A stretch of 64,000 nucleotides of DNA from Rhizobium lentis (GTDB lineage Bacteria; Pseudomonadota; Alphaproteobacteria; Rhizobiales; Rhizobiaceae). Position 1 is the stretch's first letter, and each line of letters begins with the position of its first letter. The notes below the pieces were generated by a model, which saw only the letters and a program-made list of their open reading frames with translations, did not search any database and had not been told where the DNA came from. The stretch covers positions 1,816,001 through 1,880,000 of the forward strand of contig NZ_CP071454.1 of assembly GCF_017352135.1 (NCBI RefSeq). The letters run 5' to 3'. Positions 1-8,816 of the stretch are shown here, piece by piece. Position numbers and translations under genes: made by a program.

Positions 1-1014
1 GAACTCTTCGAAGATGACTTCGTCCATGCGGCTGCCGGTATCGATCAGCGCCGTTGCGATGATCGTCAGCGAACCGCCTTCCTCGATATTGCGCGCCGCA
101 CCGAAGAAGCGCTTCGGCCGCTGCAGTGCATTGGCATCGACACCGCCGGTCAGAACCTTGCCGGAAGAAGGAACAACCGTGTTGTAGGCACGGCCGAGAC
201 GGGTGATCGAATCGAGCAGGATGACGACGTCGCGGCCATGCTCGACGAGACGCTTGGCTTTTTCGATGACCATCTCCGCCACCTGGACGTGACGGACTGC
301 CGGTTCGTCGAAGGTCGAGGAAATGACTTCGCCGCGGACGGAACGCTGCATGTCGGTCACTTCCTCGGGACGCTCGTCGATCAGAAGAACGATGAGATAG
401 CACTCCGGATGGTTTGCCGTGATCGAATGCGCGATATTCTGCAGAAGCACGGTCTTACCCGTGCGCGGCGGTGCGACGATCAGTCCGCGCTGACCCTTGC
501 CGAGCGGCGCAACGAGATCGATCACGCGCGGCGACAGGTCCTTGGAGGTGGGGATGTCCAGCTCCATCTTGAAGCGTTCGTTCGGATAGAGCGGCGTCAG
601 ATTGTCGAAATGAACCTTGTGACGGATCTTTTCCGGATCGTCGAAATTGATGGTGTTGACCTTGAGCAGTGCGAAATAGCGTTCACCTTCCTTTGGTCCG
701 CGAATCGGTCCCTCCACCGTGTCACCGGTCTTCAGGGAGAAACGGCGGATCTGTGATGGAGAAATATAGATGTCGTCAGGACCCGGCAGATAGTTGGCGT
801 TGGCCGAACGCAGAAAGCCGAAACCGTCCTGCAGCACCTCGACGACTCCTTCGCCGATGATTTCCACATCCTGGCTGGCAAGCATTTTGAGGATCGCAAA
901 CATCAGCTCCTGTTTGCGCATTGTGCTTGCATTCTCGACCTCGAGCGATTCGGCGAAAGCCAGAAGATCCGTCGGGGATTTGCTCTTAAGTTCCTGAAGC
1001 TTCATTTCAGCCAT
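1..1014 (-). CDS. rho: Transcription termination factor Rho (3' end outside window)
   Basis: Hexameric RNA-dependent ATPase that ends transcription. The reading frame runs from an ATG at 1014 to the window edge without a stop, giving 338 residues of a protein that is usually about 420. In order it shows the Rho N-terminal helical domain (start [14 protein letters not shown]), the cold-shock-type primary RNA-binding domain ([15 protein letters not shown]), a P-loop ([12 protein letters not shown]) and the Walker B region ([16 protein letters not shown]). The missing C-terminus lies upstream of base 1. It is transcribed in the same direction as hemJ and hemE, but a 199-base gap before it (1015-1213) suggests its own promoter or leader. 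I saw no conserved structure in that gap. Confidence 0.96.
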   Translation of the reverse strand, partial: MAEMKLQELKSKSPTDLLAFAESLEVENASTMRKQELMFAILKMLASQDVEIIGEGVVEVLQDGFGFLRSANANYLPGPDDIYISPSQIRRFSLKTGDTVEGPIRGPKEGERYFALLKVNTINFDDPEKIRHKVHFDNLTPLYPNERFKMELDIPTSKDLSPRVIDLVAPLGKGQRGLIVAPPRTGKTVLLQNIAHSITANHPECYLIVLLIDERPEEVTDMQRSVRGEVISSTFDEPAVRHVQVAEMVIEKAKRLVEHGRDVVILLDSITRLGRAYNTVVPSSGKVLTGGVDANALQRPKRFFGAARNIEEGGSLTIIATALIDTGSRMDEVIFEEF

Positions 1015-1213
1015 GAAGTGACCAATACTCTTTTCGATTTCGAAGGGGAAAGGCGATGTTGGGTCGTATTCGGTACTGCGACAGGGGCTCGCAGACGACT
1101 GAACTCTTCACACATGCCACGTAGATGAGATGCGCGGAAAATAGCGAGTCGCAATCGCCGCCGCAAGGGGGCTGCTTAAAATGAAGCAAATTTAACCCGA
1201 CGACGATTTTTTC

Positions 1214-1756
1214 TCAAAACGGCTTCACCACGACGAGGATCACGATCACGATCATCAGCAATGTCGGCGCTTCATTCATGAACCGCCAGTAGCGTGCCGA
1301 ACGGCGATTTTCATCCCGCTCGAAAGCGCGCACGGCCCGGCTGAAGAAGATATGGATCGCGGTCAGCAGCACGACCAGACCCATCTTGGCATGCAGCCAG
1401 CCACCCTGGAATCCGTAGACCGACCAGGCGAGATAGAGACCGAAGATCCAGGTCAGCATCATCGCCGGCGTCATGATGATGCGAAGCAACCGGCGCTCCA
1501 TTACCTTGAAGGTTTCCGACTGTACCGAGCCTGGTGCGGCGTCGGTATGATAGATGAACAGCCGCGGCATGTAGAACAGTCCTGCCATCCAGGAAATGAC
1601 CGCGATGATATGCAGCGCCTTGATCCAGAGATAGAGGTTGTCGGGATTCCAGGCGAAAAGTCCGACCGCGATCAGCGCGAAGAAGGCCAGCGCAAAATAA
1701 GCGCGGCGCCGGGCGTAGACACCGGCTCTGCCGTCCGTCTGTTTCTCTATCGTCAC
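1214..1756 (-). CDS. hemJ: Protoporphyrinogen IX oxidase HemJ
   Basis: Membrane enzyme of the HemJ family that oxidises protoporphyrinogen IX to protoporphyrin IX, the penultimate step of haem synthesis. The 180-residue protein has four to five hydrophobic segments. It carries the family's conserved histidine in [14 protein letters not shown] (His49), the arginine of YMPRLF and the lysine of HAKMGL (about Lys124). The start is a GTG whose first bases overlap the hemE stop by four bases, so the two are translationally coupled and act in the same pathway. No hemG or hemY is seen nearby, which fits HemJ being the oxidase used. Confidence 0.88.
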   Translation of the reverse strand: MTIEKQTDGRAGVYARRRAYFALAFFALIAVGLFAWNPDNLYLWIKALHIIAVISWMAGLFYMPRLFIYHTDAAPGSVQSETFKVMERRLLRIIMTPAMMLTWIFGLYLAWSVYGFQGGWLHAKMGLVVLLTAIHIFFSRAVRAFERDENRRSARYWRFMNEAPTLLMIVIVILVVVKPF

Positions 1757-2799
1757 GGCTGACCCCGCATCCGCGCGCCCCGCACCCGGTCGACCAGCAG
1801 ACGCACATGTTCGGGATCGGCTTGCGGCGTGATGCCGTGGCCGAGATTGAAGATCAGCGGTCCATTGCCGAGATGCTGCAGAATATCGTCAATTCCCTCT
1901 TCCAAAGCCCGGCCGCCGGCGACCACGCGCATCGGATCGAGATTGCCCTGAACCGGACCATCCTTCTGAAGTTCGGCGGCAAAGGCCAACGGCACCGACC
2001 AGTCGAGGCCGATCGCGTCCGCACCGGTCTTCTGACGATACGCTTTCAACTGATAGCCCGCGCCCTTGGCGAAGGCGATGATGCGGGCCTGCGGCCGTTG
2101 CGATTTGATCGAGGCGATCATCCGCGCAACCGGCCTGATGGCAAAGGCCTCGAACTCCTTCTCACCGAGAACACCCGCCCAGGAATCGAAGATCTGGACG
2201 GCATCGGCGCCGGCGTCGATCTGGGCCACAAGATAGTCGGCCGAGACGTCGGCGAGCAGCATCAGCAGATGCTCGAAGGCACGGGGATGCTTGTAGGCGA
2301 AGAGACGGGCAGGGGCCTGGTCCGGGGTCCCGTGACCGGCGATCATATAGGTCGCAACCGTCCAGGGTGCGCCGCAGAAACCGAGCAGCGTCGTCTCATC
2401 AGGCAGCTCGTCCCGCAGCCGCCGCACCGTTTCCAGAACCGGTCTGAGATAATCGACAACGTCTTCGCCGTTCAATCTGCCGATACCCGCTTCATCGATC
2501 GGATCCATCTCCGGCCCATGGCTTTCGGTGAAACGGACATTGCGCTTCATCGCATCCGGAATGACGAGAATATCGGAAAACAGGATCGCCGCATCAAAGC
2601 CATAGCGGCGGATCGGCTGCAATGTCACCTCGACCGCGTGATCGGGCGTGTAGCAGAGATCGAGGAAACTTCCAGCCTTTGCCCGGGTCTCTCTGTATTC
2701 CGGGAGATAACGTCCTGCTTGTCTCATCAGCCAGAGAGGGGGAGGGAAGAGGCTTTCGCCATCGAGAACCCTCATGATCTTTCGCCGCATGTCGCTCAA
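1753..2799 (-). CDS. hemE: Uroporphyrinogen decarboxylase
   Basis: Cytoplasmic enzyme that removes four carboxyl groups from uroporphyrinogen III to give coproporphyrinogen III. Both family signatures are present: [14 protein letters not shown] near the N-terminus and [13 protein letters not shown] in the middle. The catalytic aspartate lies in [11 protein letters not shown]. Length (about 348 residues) is normal. The start is not certain: a TTG at 2799 has AGGGA about eight bases upstream, while ATGs at 2790 and 2775 would also give good proteins. It is the first gene leftward from the presumed origin and overlaps hemJ. Confidence 0.95.
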   Translation of the reverse strand: MSDMRRKIMRVLDGESLFPPPLWLMRQAGRYLPEYRETRAKAGSFLDLCYTPDHAVEVTLQPIRRYGFDAAILFSDILVIPDAMKRNVRFTESHGPEMDPIDEAGIGRLNGEDVVDYLRPVLETVRRLRDELPDETTLLGFCGAPWTVATYMIAGHGTPDQAPARLFAYKHPRAFEHLLMLLADVSADYLVAQIDAGADAVQIFDSWAGVLGEKEFEAFAIRPVARMIASIKSQRPQARIIAFAKGAGYQLKAYRQKTGADAIGLDWSVPLAFAAELQKDGPVQGNLDPMRVVAGGRALEEGIDDILQHLGNGPLIFNLGHGITPQADPEHVRLLVDRVRGARMRGQP

Positions 2800-3016
2800 G
2801 CGCCTCTTCCCTATAAAAAATCAAAGATATTTTAAAAGGTTTCTATTTCTTAGAGTCGGTGTCTATCAAGGATTAAAATCCATCCACTGCCGATGCCATT
2901 TGTCGCGCATTCGCATGCCAACTCGAAAGAATTTCGCCGTTCTTTCGAAATTCCGGTGAGAAGCCGAATCTAGAAACGATTCCAAATCCTTGCGGAAAAG
3001 CGGAAATTTGCTTGCC

Positions 3017-3025
3017 TGTGGATAG
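3017..3025 (-). promoter_or_regulatory. DnaA box, one mismatch
   Basis: Minus-strand CTATCCACA, one base from the TTATCCACA consensus. It lies 80 bases from the perfect box in the hemE-ppsR gap. Confidence 0.5.
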
Positions 3026-3105
3026 GTTGTGGAGTTCTGTCCGGCAAACCGACTTCATCCCCATCCTCCACAGCAGCGGTCAAAACCGATCCGCAAAATT
3101 CGAAA

Positions 3106-3114
3106 TGTGGATAA
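3106..3114 (-). promoter_or_regulatory. DnaA box, perfect
   Basis: Minus-strand TTATCCACA, an exact match to the consensus DnaA box, inside the presumed origin. Confidence 0.65.
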
Positions 3115-3199
3115 GGCGGCATGTTTTCCCTTGCCCGAGGCAGCCTCGCCGCCTTAGCTCTCCATCATCCAGTCTTTTCAACAGGCAGCGGAAAATAAC

Positions 3200-4021
3200 G
3201 TGGAGAACAGAACGAACTTCTTTCATCTGCATCTGATTTCTGACTCGACGGGAGAGACTCTGATCTCCGCCGGCCGCGCCGCCTCGGCGCAGTTCAGGTC
3301 CGCTCAGCCGATCGAGCACGTCTATCCTCTGATCCGCAATCGCAAGCAGCTGCTGCCGGTTCTGCAGGCGATCGATGACGCGCCGGGAATCGTCCTCTAC
3401 ACCATTGTCGACCGGGAGCTGGCGAGCCTGATCGACGAGCGCTGCGTCGAAATGGGTGTCGCCTCGGTGAACGTGTTGGAACCGGTGATGAATGCGTTCC
3501 AGATCTATCTCGGCGCCCCGTCGCGTCGCCGGGTCGGCGCCCAGCACGTGATGAATGCCGGTTACTTCGCCCGCATCGAAGCACTGAATTTCACTATGGA
3601 TCACGATGACGGCCAAATGCCGGACGATTACAACGACGCCGATGTCGTCATCATCGGAATCAGCCGGACATCGAAAACGCCGACCAGCATCTATCTCGCC
3701 AATCGCGGCATCAAGACGGCTAATATTCCGATCGTCTATGGCGTGCCCCTGCCGGAAAGTCTTTTTGCCGCGACCAAACCGCTGATCGTTTGCCTGATCG
3801 CCACGACCGACCGCATTTCCCAGGTGCGGGAAAACCGGATACTCGGAGCGACGCAAGGTTTCGATCGCGAACATTATACCGATCGCGCCGCAATTTCCGA
3901 GGAGCTGAAATATGCCCGCTCGCTCTGCGCGCGCCACAACTGGCCGCTGATCGACGTTACTCGCCGCTCGATCGAAGAAACGGCCGCGGCAATCGTTGCT
4001 CTGCGCCCGAAGCTGCGCTAA
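3200..4021 (+). CDS. PEP synthase / pyruvate phosphate dikinase regulatory protein (DUF299)
   Basis: Bifunctional serine/threonine kinase and Pi-dependent pyrophosphorylase of the DUF299 family, which inactivates and reactivates PEP synthase or pyruvate phosphate dikinase. The 273-residue protein has the family P-loop [11 protein letters not shown] at about residues 153-163 and the conserved N-terminus [10 protein letters not shown]. Translation starts at a GTG at 3200 with only a weak ribosome site. It is the classic marker gene flanking alphaproteobacterial origins. maf follows after 37 bases. In rhizobia the natural target would be PpdK, which fits the gluconeogenic enzyme PckA being encoded elsewhere in this window. 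Confidence 0.9.
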   Translation: MENRTNFFHLHLISDSTGETLISAGRAASAQFRSAQPIEHVYPLIRNRKQLLPVLQAIDDAPGIVLYTIVDRELASLIDERCVEMGVASVNVLEPVMNAFQIYLGAPSRRRVGAQHVMNAGYFARIEALNFTMDHDDGQMPDDYNDADVVIIGISRTSKTPTSIYLANRGIKTANIPIVYGVPLPESLFAATKPLIVCLIATTDRISQVRENRILGATQGFDREHYTDRAAISEELKYARSLCARHNWPLIDVTRRSIEETAAAIVALRPKLR

Positions 4022-4058
4022 GCGCAGACGCAACGCTCGCTCGCACTCCGAGGAACCC

Positions 4059-4658
4059 ATGAAGCCGAAACTCATCCTTGCATCGTCGAGCCCGTTTCGC
4101 CGAATGCTGATGGAAAATGCCGGTCTCTCCTTCGAGGCGCATGCTGCGGCGATCGACGAGCGGGCGCTCGAAGCACCGTTGGAGAAAGCCGGCGCAACGC
4201 CGGATGCCGTCGCCCTCATCCTGGCCAAGGCCAAGGCCGAGGAAGTCAGCCGCCGTTTTCCGGATGGGCTGGTCATCGGTTCCGATCAGACGATGTCGCT
4301 CGGCGATCGGGTCTTTCACAAGCCGAAGGATATGGCCGAGGCCGCTGGCCACCTTCAGGCTCTCTCTGGCGTGACCCACCGCTTGAACAGTGCGGTTGCC
4401 ATTGTCAGCAATGGCGTGGTCTTGTGGGATCATCTCGCCCATGCGGAGCTGAGGATGCGACCGTTGTCGGCAGATTTCATCGCCAGGCATCTGACGCGCG
4501 TCGGCGAACGGGCGCTTTCCAGCGTTGGCGCCTATCAATTGGAGGGGCAGGGGATCCAGCTCTTCGAAAAAATCGAGGGTGACTATTTCACGATTCTCGG
4601 TCTGCCGATGCTGCCGCTTCTGAAAAAATTGCGCGAACTCGGAGCAATCGATGGATGA
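4059..4658 (+). CDS. maf: Maf-like nucleotide pyrophosphatase
   Basis: Nucleoside triphosphate pyrophosphatase of the Maf/YhdE/YceF superfamily, which hydrolyses certain NTPs and is linked to septum control and cleaning of modified nucleotides. The start chosen ([15 protein letters not shown]) puts the conserved SSSPxR motif at residues 8-13, with GAGG upstream; longer in-frame starts would fall inside the previous gene. The catalytic region [15 protein letters not shown] is present. Length of 199 residues is typical. Its 3' end overlaps aroE by eight bases. Confidence 0.9.
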   Translation: MKPKLILASSSPFRRMLMENAGLSFEAHAAAIDERALEAPLEKAGATPDAVALILAKAKAEEVSRRFPDGLVIGSDQTMSLGDRVFHKPKDMAEAAGHLQALSGVTHRLNSAVAIVSNGVVLWDHLAHAELRMRPLSADFIARHLTRVGERALSSVGAYQLEGQGIQLFEKIEGDYFTILGLPMLPLLKKLRELGAIDG

Positions 4659-5508
4659 TTCACGTGAAACATTCGGGCCGAAAGCGTTTGTCACTGGCTT
4701 TCCCGTCAAACATTCGCGCTCGCCGTTGATCCATGGATATTGGCTGAAGACGCTCGACCTGCCCGGCAGCTACCGTGCCCACGAAGTCGCGCCAGAGGCC
4801 TTTGCCGATTTCATCCGCACGCTGAAGGATGGCAGCTCCGGCTTTGTTGGCGGCAATGTCACCATTCCCCATAAAGAATTGGCCTTCCGGCTCGCCGACA
4901 ACCCGGACGCACTGTCACGCGAACTCGGTGCCACCAACACGCTCTGGCTGGAGGACGGCGTTCTCCATGCGACAAACACCGACGGCCGCGGTTTCACCGC
5001 CAATCTCGACGAACGTCATCCGGGCTGGGACCGTCATGGCATTGCCGTTATCTTTGGCGCCGGCGGCGCCAGCCGGGCGATCATCCAGGCGGTGCGTGAT
5101 CGCGGCTTCAAGGAAATCCACGTCGTCAACCGCACCGTCGAACGAGCGCATGAACTGGCCGATCGTTTTGGCCCGAAAGTTCACGCCCATCCGGCTGGCG
5201 CGCTCGCCGAAGTGATGAAAGGCGCCGGTCTGTTCGTCAATACCACCTCGCTCGGCATGGACGGCGAGGTCGCACCGAAGCTCGACTTCACCCCTCTTGC
5301 AGCCGAGGCCGTCGTCACTGATATCGTCTATGTGCCTCTGAAGACGCCGATCCTGGCCCAGGCGCAAGAGCAGGGATTTCCGATCGTCGATGGTCTCGGC
5401 ATGCTGCTGCACCAAGCTGTGCCGGGATTTGAGAAATGGTTCGGCAAACGTCCCGTCGTCGACGCGGCGCTGCGCGCCCTGATCATCGCAGATGTGGAAG
5501 CACACTGA
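4651..5508 (+). CDS. aroE: Shikimate dehydrogenase (NADP+)
   Basis: Reduces 3-dehydroshikimate to shikimate in the aromatic amino acid pathway. Substrate motif [12 protein letters not shown] is at residues 20-31, the catalytic lysine in NVTIPHKE (Lys75), the paired aspartate in NTDGRGF (Asp111), and the NADP-binding loop GAGGASRA starts near residue 136. Length of 285 residues is normal. Its start lies within the last codons of maf and its stop overlaps the coaE start (TGATG), so maf, aroE, coaE and dnaQ look like one tightly coupled unit. Confidence 0.96.
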   Translation: MDDSRETFGPKAFVTGFPVKHSRSPLIHGYWLKTLDLPGSYRAHEVAPEAFADFIRTLKDGSSGFVGGNVTIPHKELAFRLADNPDALSRELGATNTLWLEDGVLHATNTDGRGFTANLDERHPGWDRHGIAVIFGAGGASRAIIQAVRDRGFKEIHVVNRTVERAHELADRFGPKVHAHPAGALAEVMKGAGLFVNTTSLGMDGEVAPKLDFTPLAAEAVVTDIVYVPLKTPILAQAQEQGFPIVDGLGMLLHQAVPGFEKWFGKRPVVDAALRALIIADVEAH

Positions 5509-6119
5509 TGCTGAAGATTGGTCTCACCGGCTCCATCGGAATGGGAAAATCGACGGCCGGCAAACTCTTTGCCGAGGCCGGGATCCCGCTGAACGATTCG
5601 GATGCCGTCGTCCATGATCTCTATGCCGGGGAGGCTGCGCCCCTGGTGGACGCCGCCTTCCCGGGCACGATGAAGGATGGAGCCGTCGACCGGCACGAAC
5701 TCGGCCGGCAGCTGGCGCTCGATCCCCACGGTTTCAAACGCCTGGAGGCGATCGTTCACCCGCTGGTCCGCAAGCGCGAGAGGGAATTTCTGGCGCAACA
5801 GCGCGCCGCCGGCGCCGAAATGGTTCTGCTCGATATTCCGCTGCTCTTCGAAACCGGCGCCTGGGAAAGAGTGGATGTCATCGTCGTCGTCAGCACCGAT
5901 CCACAGATTCAGCGCGAGAGGGTGCTTGCGCGGGAAGACATGACCGAGGAAAAATTCGACATGATTCTCTCGCGCCAGACGCCGGACGCGGAAAAACGGC
6001 GCCGTGCTGATTACCTGATCGACACCAGCCACAGTATCGCGGAGACGAAGGAACGGGTGCTTGAGATTGTCGCCGACCTGAAAAAGCGGATTGCCAGCGG
6101 AGAATTCCGGAATGCGTGA
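5508..6119 (+). CDS. coaE: Dephospho-CoA kinase
   Basis: Catalyses the last step of coenzyme A synthesis, phosphorylating the 3'-hydroxyl of dephospho-CoA. P-loop GSIGMGKST is at residues 8-16, followed by the family's NDSDAVVHDLY substrate segment. The start at 5508 shares one base with the aroE stop; an upstream in-frame extension would overlap aroE and add no family sequence. The protein is 203 residues. Its last eight bases overlap dnaQ. Confidence 0.95.
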   Translation: MLKIGLTGSIGMGKSTAGKLFAEAGIPLNDSDAVVHDLYAGEAAPLVDAAFPGTMKDGAVDRHELGRQLALDPHGFKRLEAIVHPLVRKREREFLAQQRAAGAEMVLLDIPLLFETGAWERVDVIVVVSTDPQIQRERVLAREDMTEEKFDMILSRQTPDAEKRRRADYLIDTSHSIAETKERVLEIVADLKKRIASGEFRNA

Positions 6120-6834
6120 AATCATTTTCGATACGGAAACCACCGGCCTGGATAACCGGACGGACCGCATCATCGAAATCGGCGGCATCGAACTCTTCAA
6201 CCATTTCCCCACAGGCAATACGATCCACATCTACATCAACCCTGGAGACCAGAAGGTTCATCCGGATGCACTCGCCGTGCACGGCATTACCGACGAGTTC
6301 CTGAAGGACAAGAAGCCATTTGCCGAGGTCGCCGAAGAGATCCTTGCCTTCTTCGGCGACGCGAAGTGGATTGCCCATAACGCCACCTTCGATATGGGCT
6401 TCATCAATGCCGAATTCGCCCGGCTGGGTTTGCCGCCAATCTTGCCGGACAAGGTGGTCGATACACTGTCGATGGCGCGGCGCAAAAATCCGATGGGGCC
6501 GAATTCTCTCGATGCGCTCTGCCGGCGTTACGGCATCGACAATTCGCACCGCACCAAACACGGCGCGCTGCTCGACTCCGAATTGCTGGCCGAGGTCTAT
6601 ATCGAGATGATCGGCGGCAGGCAGGCAGCATTCGGCCTGAGCATATCAGGTCAATCCGGCCAGGCGGCACGCGGTGAAATGGTGACGGAAGACGATTTGC
6701 TGATTGCCGCACCGCTCGAACGGCCCCGCCCGCTCGCACCTCGCCTCAGCCCGGCCGAAGCGCAGGCGCACGAGGCCCTGGTCGCCAAGCTCGGTGAAAA
6801 AGGCATCTGGGCAAAATACCGCAGCCCTAATTGA
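6112..6834 (+). CDS. dnaQ: DNA polymerase III epsilon subunit (3'-5' proofreading exonuclease)
   Basis: Proofreading subunit of the replicative polymerase. The DEDD exonuclease motifs are all visible: DTETTGL (Asp7, Glu9), HNATFDMGFINAEF with the second aspartate, and the HGALLDSELLAEVY segment with the third motif. The start MREIIFDTETTG was preferred over an earlier in-frame ATG because it begins exactly where the family does. Length is 240 residues. It closes the maf-aroE-coaE-dnaQ unit and is followed by a strong hairpin. Confidence 0.95.
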   Translation: MREIIFDTETTGLDNRTDRIIEIGGIELFNHFPTGNTIHIYINPGDQKVHPDALAVHGITDEFLKDKKPFAEVAEEILAFFGDAKWIAHNATFDMGFINAEFARLGLPPILPDKVVDTLSMARRKNPMGPNSLDALCRRYGIDNSHRTKHGALLDSELLAEVYIEMIGGRQAAFGLSISGQSGQAARGEMVTEDDLLIAAPLERPRPLAPRLSPAEAQAHEALVAKLGEKGIWAKYRSPN

Positions 6835-6836
6835 AA

Positions 6837-6859
6837 ATGCCCGGGACCTGCCCGGGCAT
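6837..6859. terminator. Bidirectional terminator between dnaQ and secB
   Basis: Perfect nine-base stem ATGCCCGGG / CCCGGGCAT with a five-base loop, three bases after the dnaQ stop and 29 bases beyond the secB stop on the other strand. There is no clear T-run on the plus side, so it may be a weak or factor-assisted site. Confidence 0.65.
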
Positions 6860-6888
6860 CATCCGCATGTCAATGCCGGAACGTCCGA

Positions 6889-7371
6889 TCAGTTCGGAAC
6901 GGCCTGAACCTTGGCGCGGGCCTGTTCTTCGGCGACCCGCTGGGCAAACATCTGCGTGAAATCGATCGGGTCGATCATCAGCGGCGGGAAGCCGCCGTTG
7001 CGGGTCACGTCGGCGATGATCTGACGGGCGAAGGGGAAGAGCATGCGTGGGCACTCGATGAAGAGGACCGGCAGCATGTGTTCCTGCGGGAAACCGGCAA
7101 CGCGGAAGACGCCGCCATAGACGAGCTCGGTATGGAAGACCGTCTTGTCGCCGTCCTTGGCTTCGGCATTCAGCGACAGCACGACATCGAAATCCGTGTC
7201 GGAAAGCGGATTGGCGTTGACGTTCACATTGATGTTGATCGTCGGCGCCTTGTCGCGGGCCTGCAGCGAACGCGGCGCACCCGGATTTTCGAAGGAGAGG
7301 TCCTTGGTGTATTGCGCAAGGATCGAAAGGGTGGGGTTGGTCGCGCCGTTGCTGTTGTTATCGTCTGCCAT
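6889..7371 (-). CDS. secB: Protein-export chaperone SecB
   Basis: Tetrameric cytosolic chaperone that keeps Sec substrates unfolded and passes them to SecA. The sequence contains the SecB core ([19 protein letters not shown] near the start; [32 protein letters not shown]). The start MADDNNSNG at 7371 has GAGG upstream; an ORF extension to 7416 lacks family similarity. The acidic, asparagine-rich first residues are typical of alphaproteobacterial SecB. It is downstream of fxsA in the same direction, with a 101-base gap. Confidence 0.95.
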   Translation of the reverse strand: MADDNNSNGATNPTLSILAQYTKDLSFENPGAPRSLQARDKAPTININVNVNANPLSDTDFDVVLSLNAEAKDGDKTVFHTELVYGGVFRVAGFPQEHMLPVLFIECPRMLFPFARQIIADVTRNGGFPPLMIDPIDFTQMFAQRVAEEQARAKVQAVPN

Positions 7372-7472
7372 TGGCTTTTCCTCGAAGGGCATGGGAATGG
7401 TGCCGCCATCTAACATTTCGGGGAGGGGCTTACAACCCTGAGCGCAAGGCGCAACTGATCGCCGGCTCAGCC

Positions 7473-7988
7473 TCAGTCACCGAGATGTTTGCCGGACCAC
7501 GGCGATTTGCGATCCGGCTCCCTATGATAGTCCTCCTCATCGAGATCGACCACCTTCGAATTCGGATTGCGATCGCGGAAATCCGATTTCGGTCCCGCGG
7601 AGAAGCCGCCCTTGGCATTGACGACGACGAAGCGTTTGGCGATCGCCCGCCAGATGAACTCGCGCACCGGCGGAAGGAGAATAAGGATTGCGACGATATC
7701 CGTCAGGAAACCCGGAATGATCAGCATCAGAGCGGCGATCACCGTCATCACTGGCTTCAGGAGATCGCGCCCCGGCATCACGCCGTTCCGTCCTTCGCTC
7801 GACATGCGGCGCAGGATCCCGATACCCTGCCGGCGCAGCAGGACCACGCCGAGAACGAAACTTGCCATGACGAGCGCAAGTGTCAGCGCCAGGCCGATCG
7901 CCCGGCCGACGACGACGAAACCGGCAATTTCGCCAAGCGGCAGCAGCAGAATGAAAGCCGGCAGGATTGAAAAACGCATGGTCGTCAT
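7473..7988 (-). CDS. fxsA: FxsA family membrane protein
   Basis: Inner-membrane protein of the FxsA/YjeG family; in E. coli, overproduction relieves F-plasmid PifA-dependent exclusion of phage T7, but the normal role is not known. Three to four hydrophobic segments are seen, with the family core [17 protein letters not shown] and [18 protein letters not shown]. The C-terminal 50 residues are hydrophilic and rich in Asp, Arg and Lys. An ATG at 7979 (MRFS) is an alternative start. It is divergent from the Tim44-like gene across about 120 bases. Confidence 0.88.
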   Translation of the reverse strand: MTTMRFSILPAFILLLPLGEIAGFVVVGRAIGLALTLALVMASFVLGVVLLRRQGIGILRRMSSEGRNGVMPGRDLLKPVMTVIAALMLIIPGFLTDIVAILILLPPVREFIWRAIAKRFVVVNAKGGFSAGPKSDFRDRNPNSKVVDLDEEDYHREPDRKSPWSGKHLGD

Positions 7989-8111
7989 GTCCCGGGCTTT
8001 GCCGGTCTCCTCTTGGTGCCGGCGAAGACGCCAGCCATGATTTGAATCATCTGTATAGGCGGACTATATGGGAGTACAAATCAGAGATGTTAACGGCGGT
8101 TGCGATACGAT

Positions 8112-8816
8112 ATGAGTTCGAACGACTTCATCACATTATTCTTCCTGGTGGCGGCGGTGCTGATTTTCTTTCAGCTCCGTTCCGTGCTCGGTCGCCGCAC
8201 AGGAAATGAGAAGCCGCCGCGCGATCTTTACAGCCCGCGAGATACGGCGCCGGCCGACGCCGCCGATGCCGGCAAGGTCGTGACCCTGCCGCGCCGGGAC
8301 ACGACGGCTGACGATGAGGATCGCTTCTCCGAGATCGACGCCGTCGCCGCATCCGGAACGCCGCTCAATGAATCCCTGCGCGCCCTGAACAAGGCCGATC
8401 CGTCCTTCAGCCCGAAGGAGTTTCTGAACGGCGCCCGCATGGCTTACGAGATGATCGTCATGGCCTATGCCGACGGCGACCGGAAAACCCTGAAGAACCT
8501 CCTGTCCCGCGAAGTCTATGATGGATTCGATGCGGCGATCGGCGAGCGCGAAGCCCGCGGCGATAAGGTGAAGTCCACCTTCGTCGGCATCGACAAGGCC
8601 GAAATCACCCATGCCGAGACCAAGGGCAGCGAAGCGCAGATCACGGTTCGCATCGTCAGCCAGCTGATATCGGCGACCTACGACAAAGCCGACGTGCTGA
8701 TCGAGGGCGACGCCGAAAACGTCGCCGAGGTCAACGACCTCTGGACCTTCGCCCGCGACACCCGTTCGCGCGATCCGAACTGGAAACTGGTGGCGACCGA
8801 ATCGGAACATGAGTGA
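8112..8816 (+). CDS. Tim44-like domain protein, membrane anchored
   Basis: Member of the Tim44/TimA family. One N-terminal transmembrane segment (about residues 6-24, ITLFFLVAAVLIFFQLR) is followed by a charged linker and a Tim44-like C-terminal domain starting near SPKEFLNGARMAYEMIV. Mitochondrial Tim44 tethers the import motor; the bacterial version has no settled function. The start MSSNDF at 8112 was preferred to a codon 12 bases earlier. Its stop overlaps the next gene by eight bases, so the two are probably co-translated and may act together at the inner membrane. Confidence 0.85.
   Translation: MSSNDFITLFFLVAAVLIFFQLRSVLGRRTGNEKPPRDLYSPRDTAPADAADAGKVVTLPRRDTTADDEDRFSEIDAVAASGTPLNESLRALNKADPSFSPKEFLNGARMAYEMIVMAYADGDRKTLKNLLSREVYDGFDAAIGEREARGDKVKSTFVGIDKAEITHAETKGSEAQITVRIVSQLISATYDKADVLIEGDAENVAEVNDLWTFARDTRSRDPNWKLVATESEHE

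Larger units (their letters stand above)
2800..3199. other. oriC: Probable chromosomal replication origin (oriC)
   Basis: Non-coding 400-base gap between divergent hemE and the PPDK-regulator gene. In Caulobacter, Rickettsia and Sinorhizobium the chromosomal origin is reported beside hemE and, in Rickettsia and Sinorhizobium, this same second neighbour; that is family knowledge, not something I could test. Seen here: one perfect DnaA box (TTATCCACA, minus strand, 3106-3114), one with a single mismatch (3017-3025), a weaker 7/9 match on plus (3064-3072), an AT-rich block around 2811-2880 that could be the unwinding element, and three GANTC methylation sites (2853, 2966, 2978). Genes on both sides are transcribed away from it. 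Confidence 0.75.

Noticed and set aside
1007..1189. A 60-codon frame upstream of rho on minus (Cys- and Pro-rich)
   Set aside because: Overlaps the rho start, has no clear ribosome site and no family resemblance. Could be a leader peptide, but nothing supports it.
2939..2953. GTTC-N7-ATTC, close to an alphaproteobacterial LexA box, inside the origin region
   Set aside because: One mismatch in a short motif, no SOS gene next to it; likely chance.
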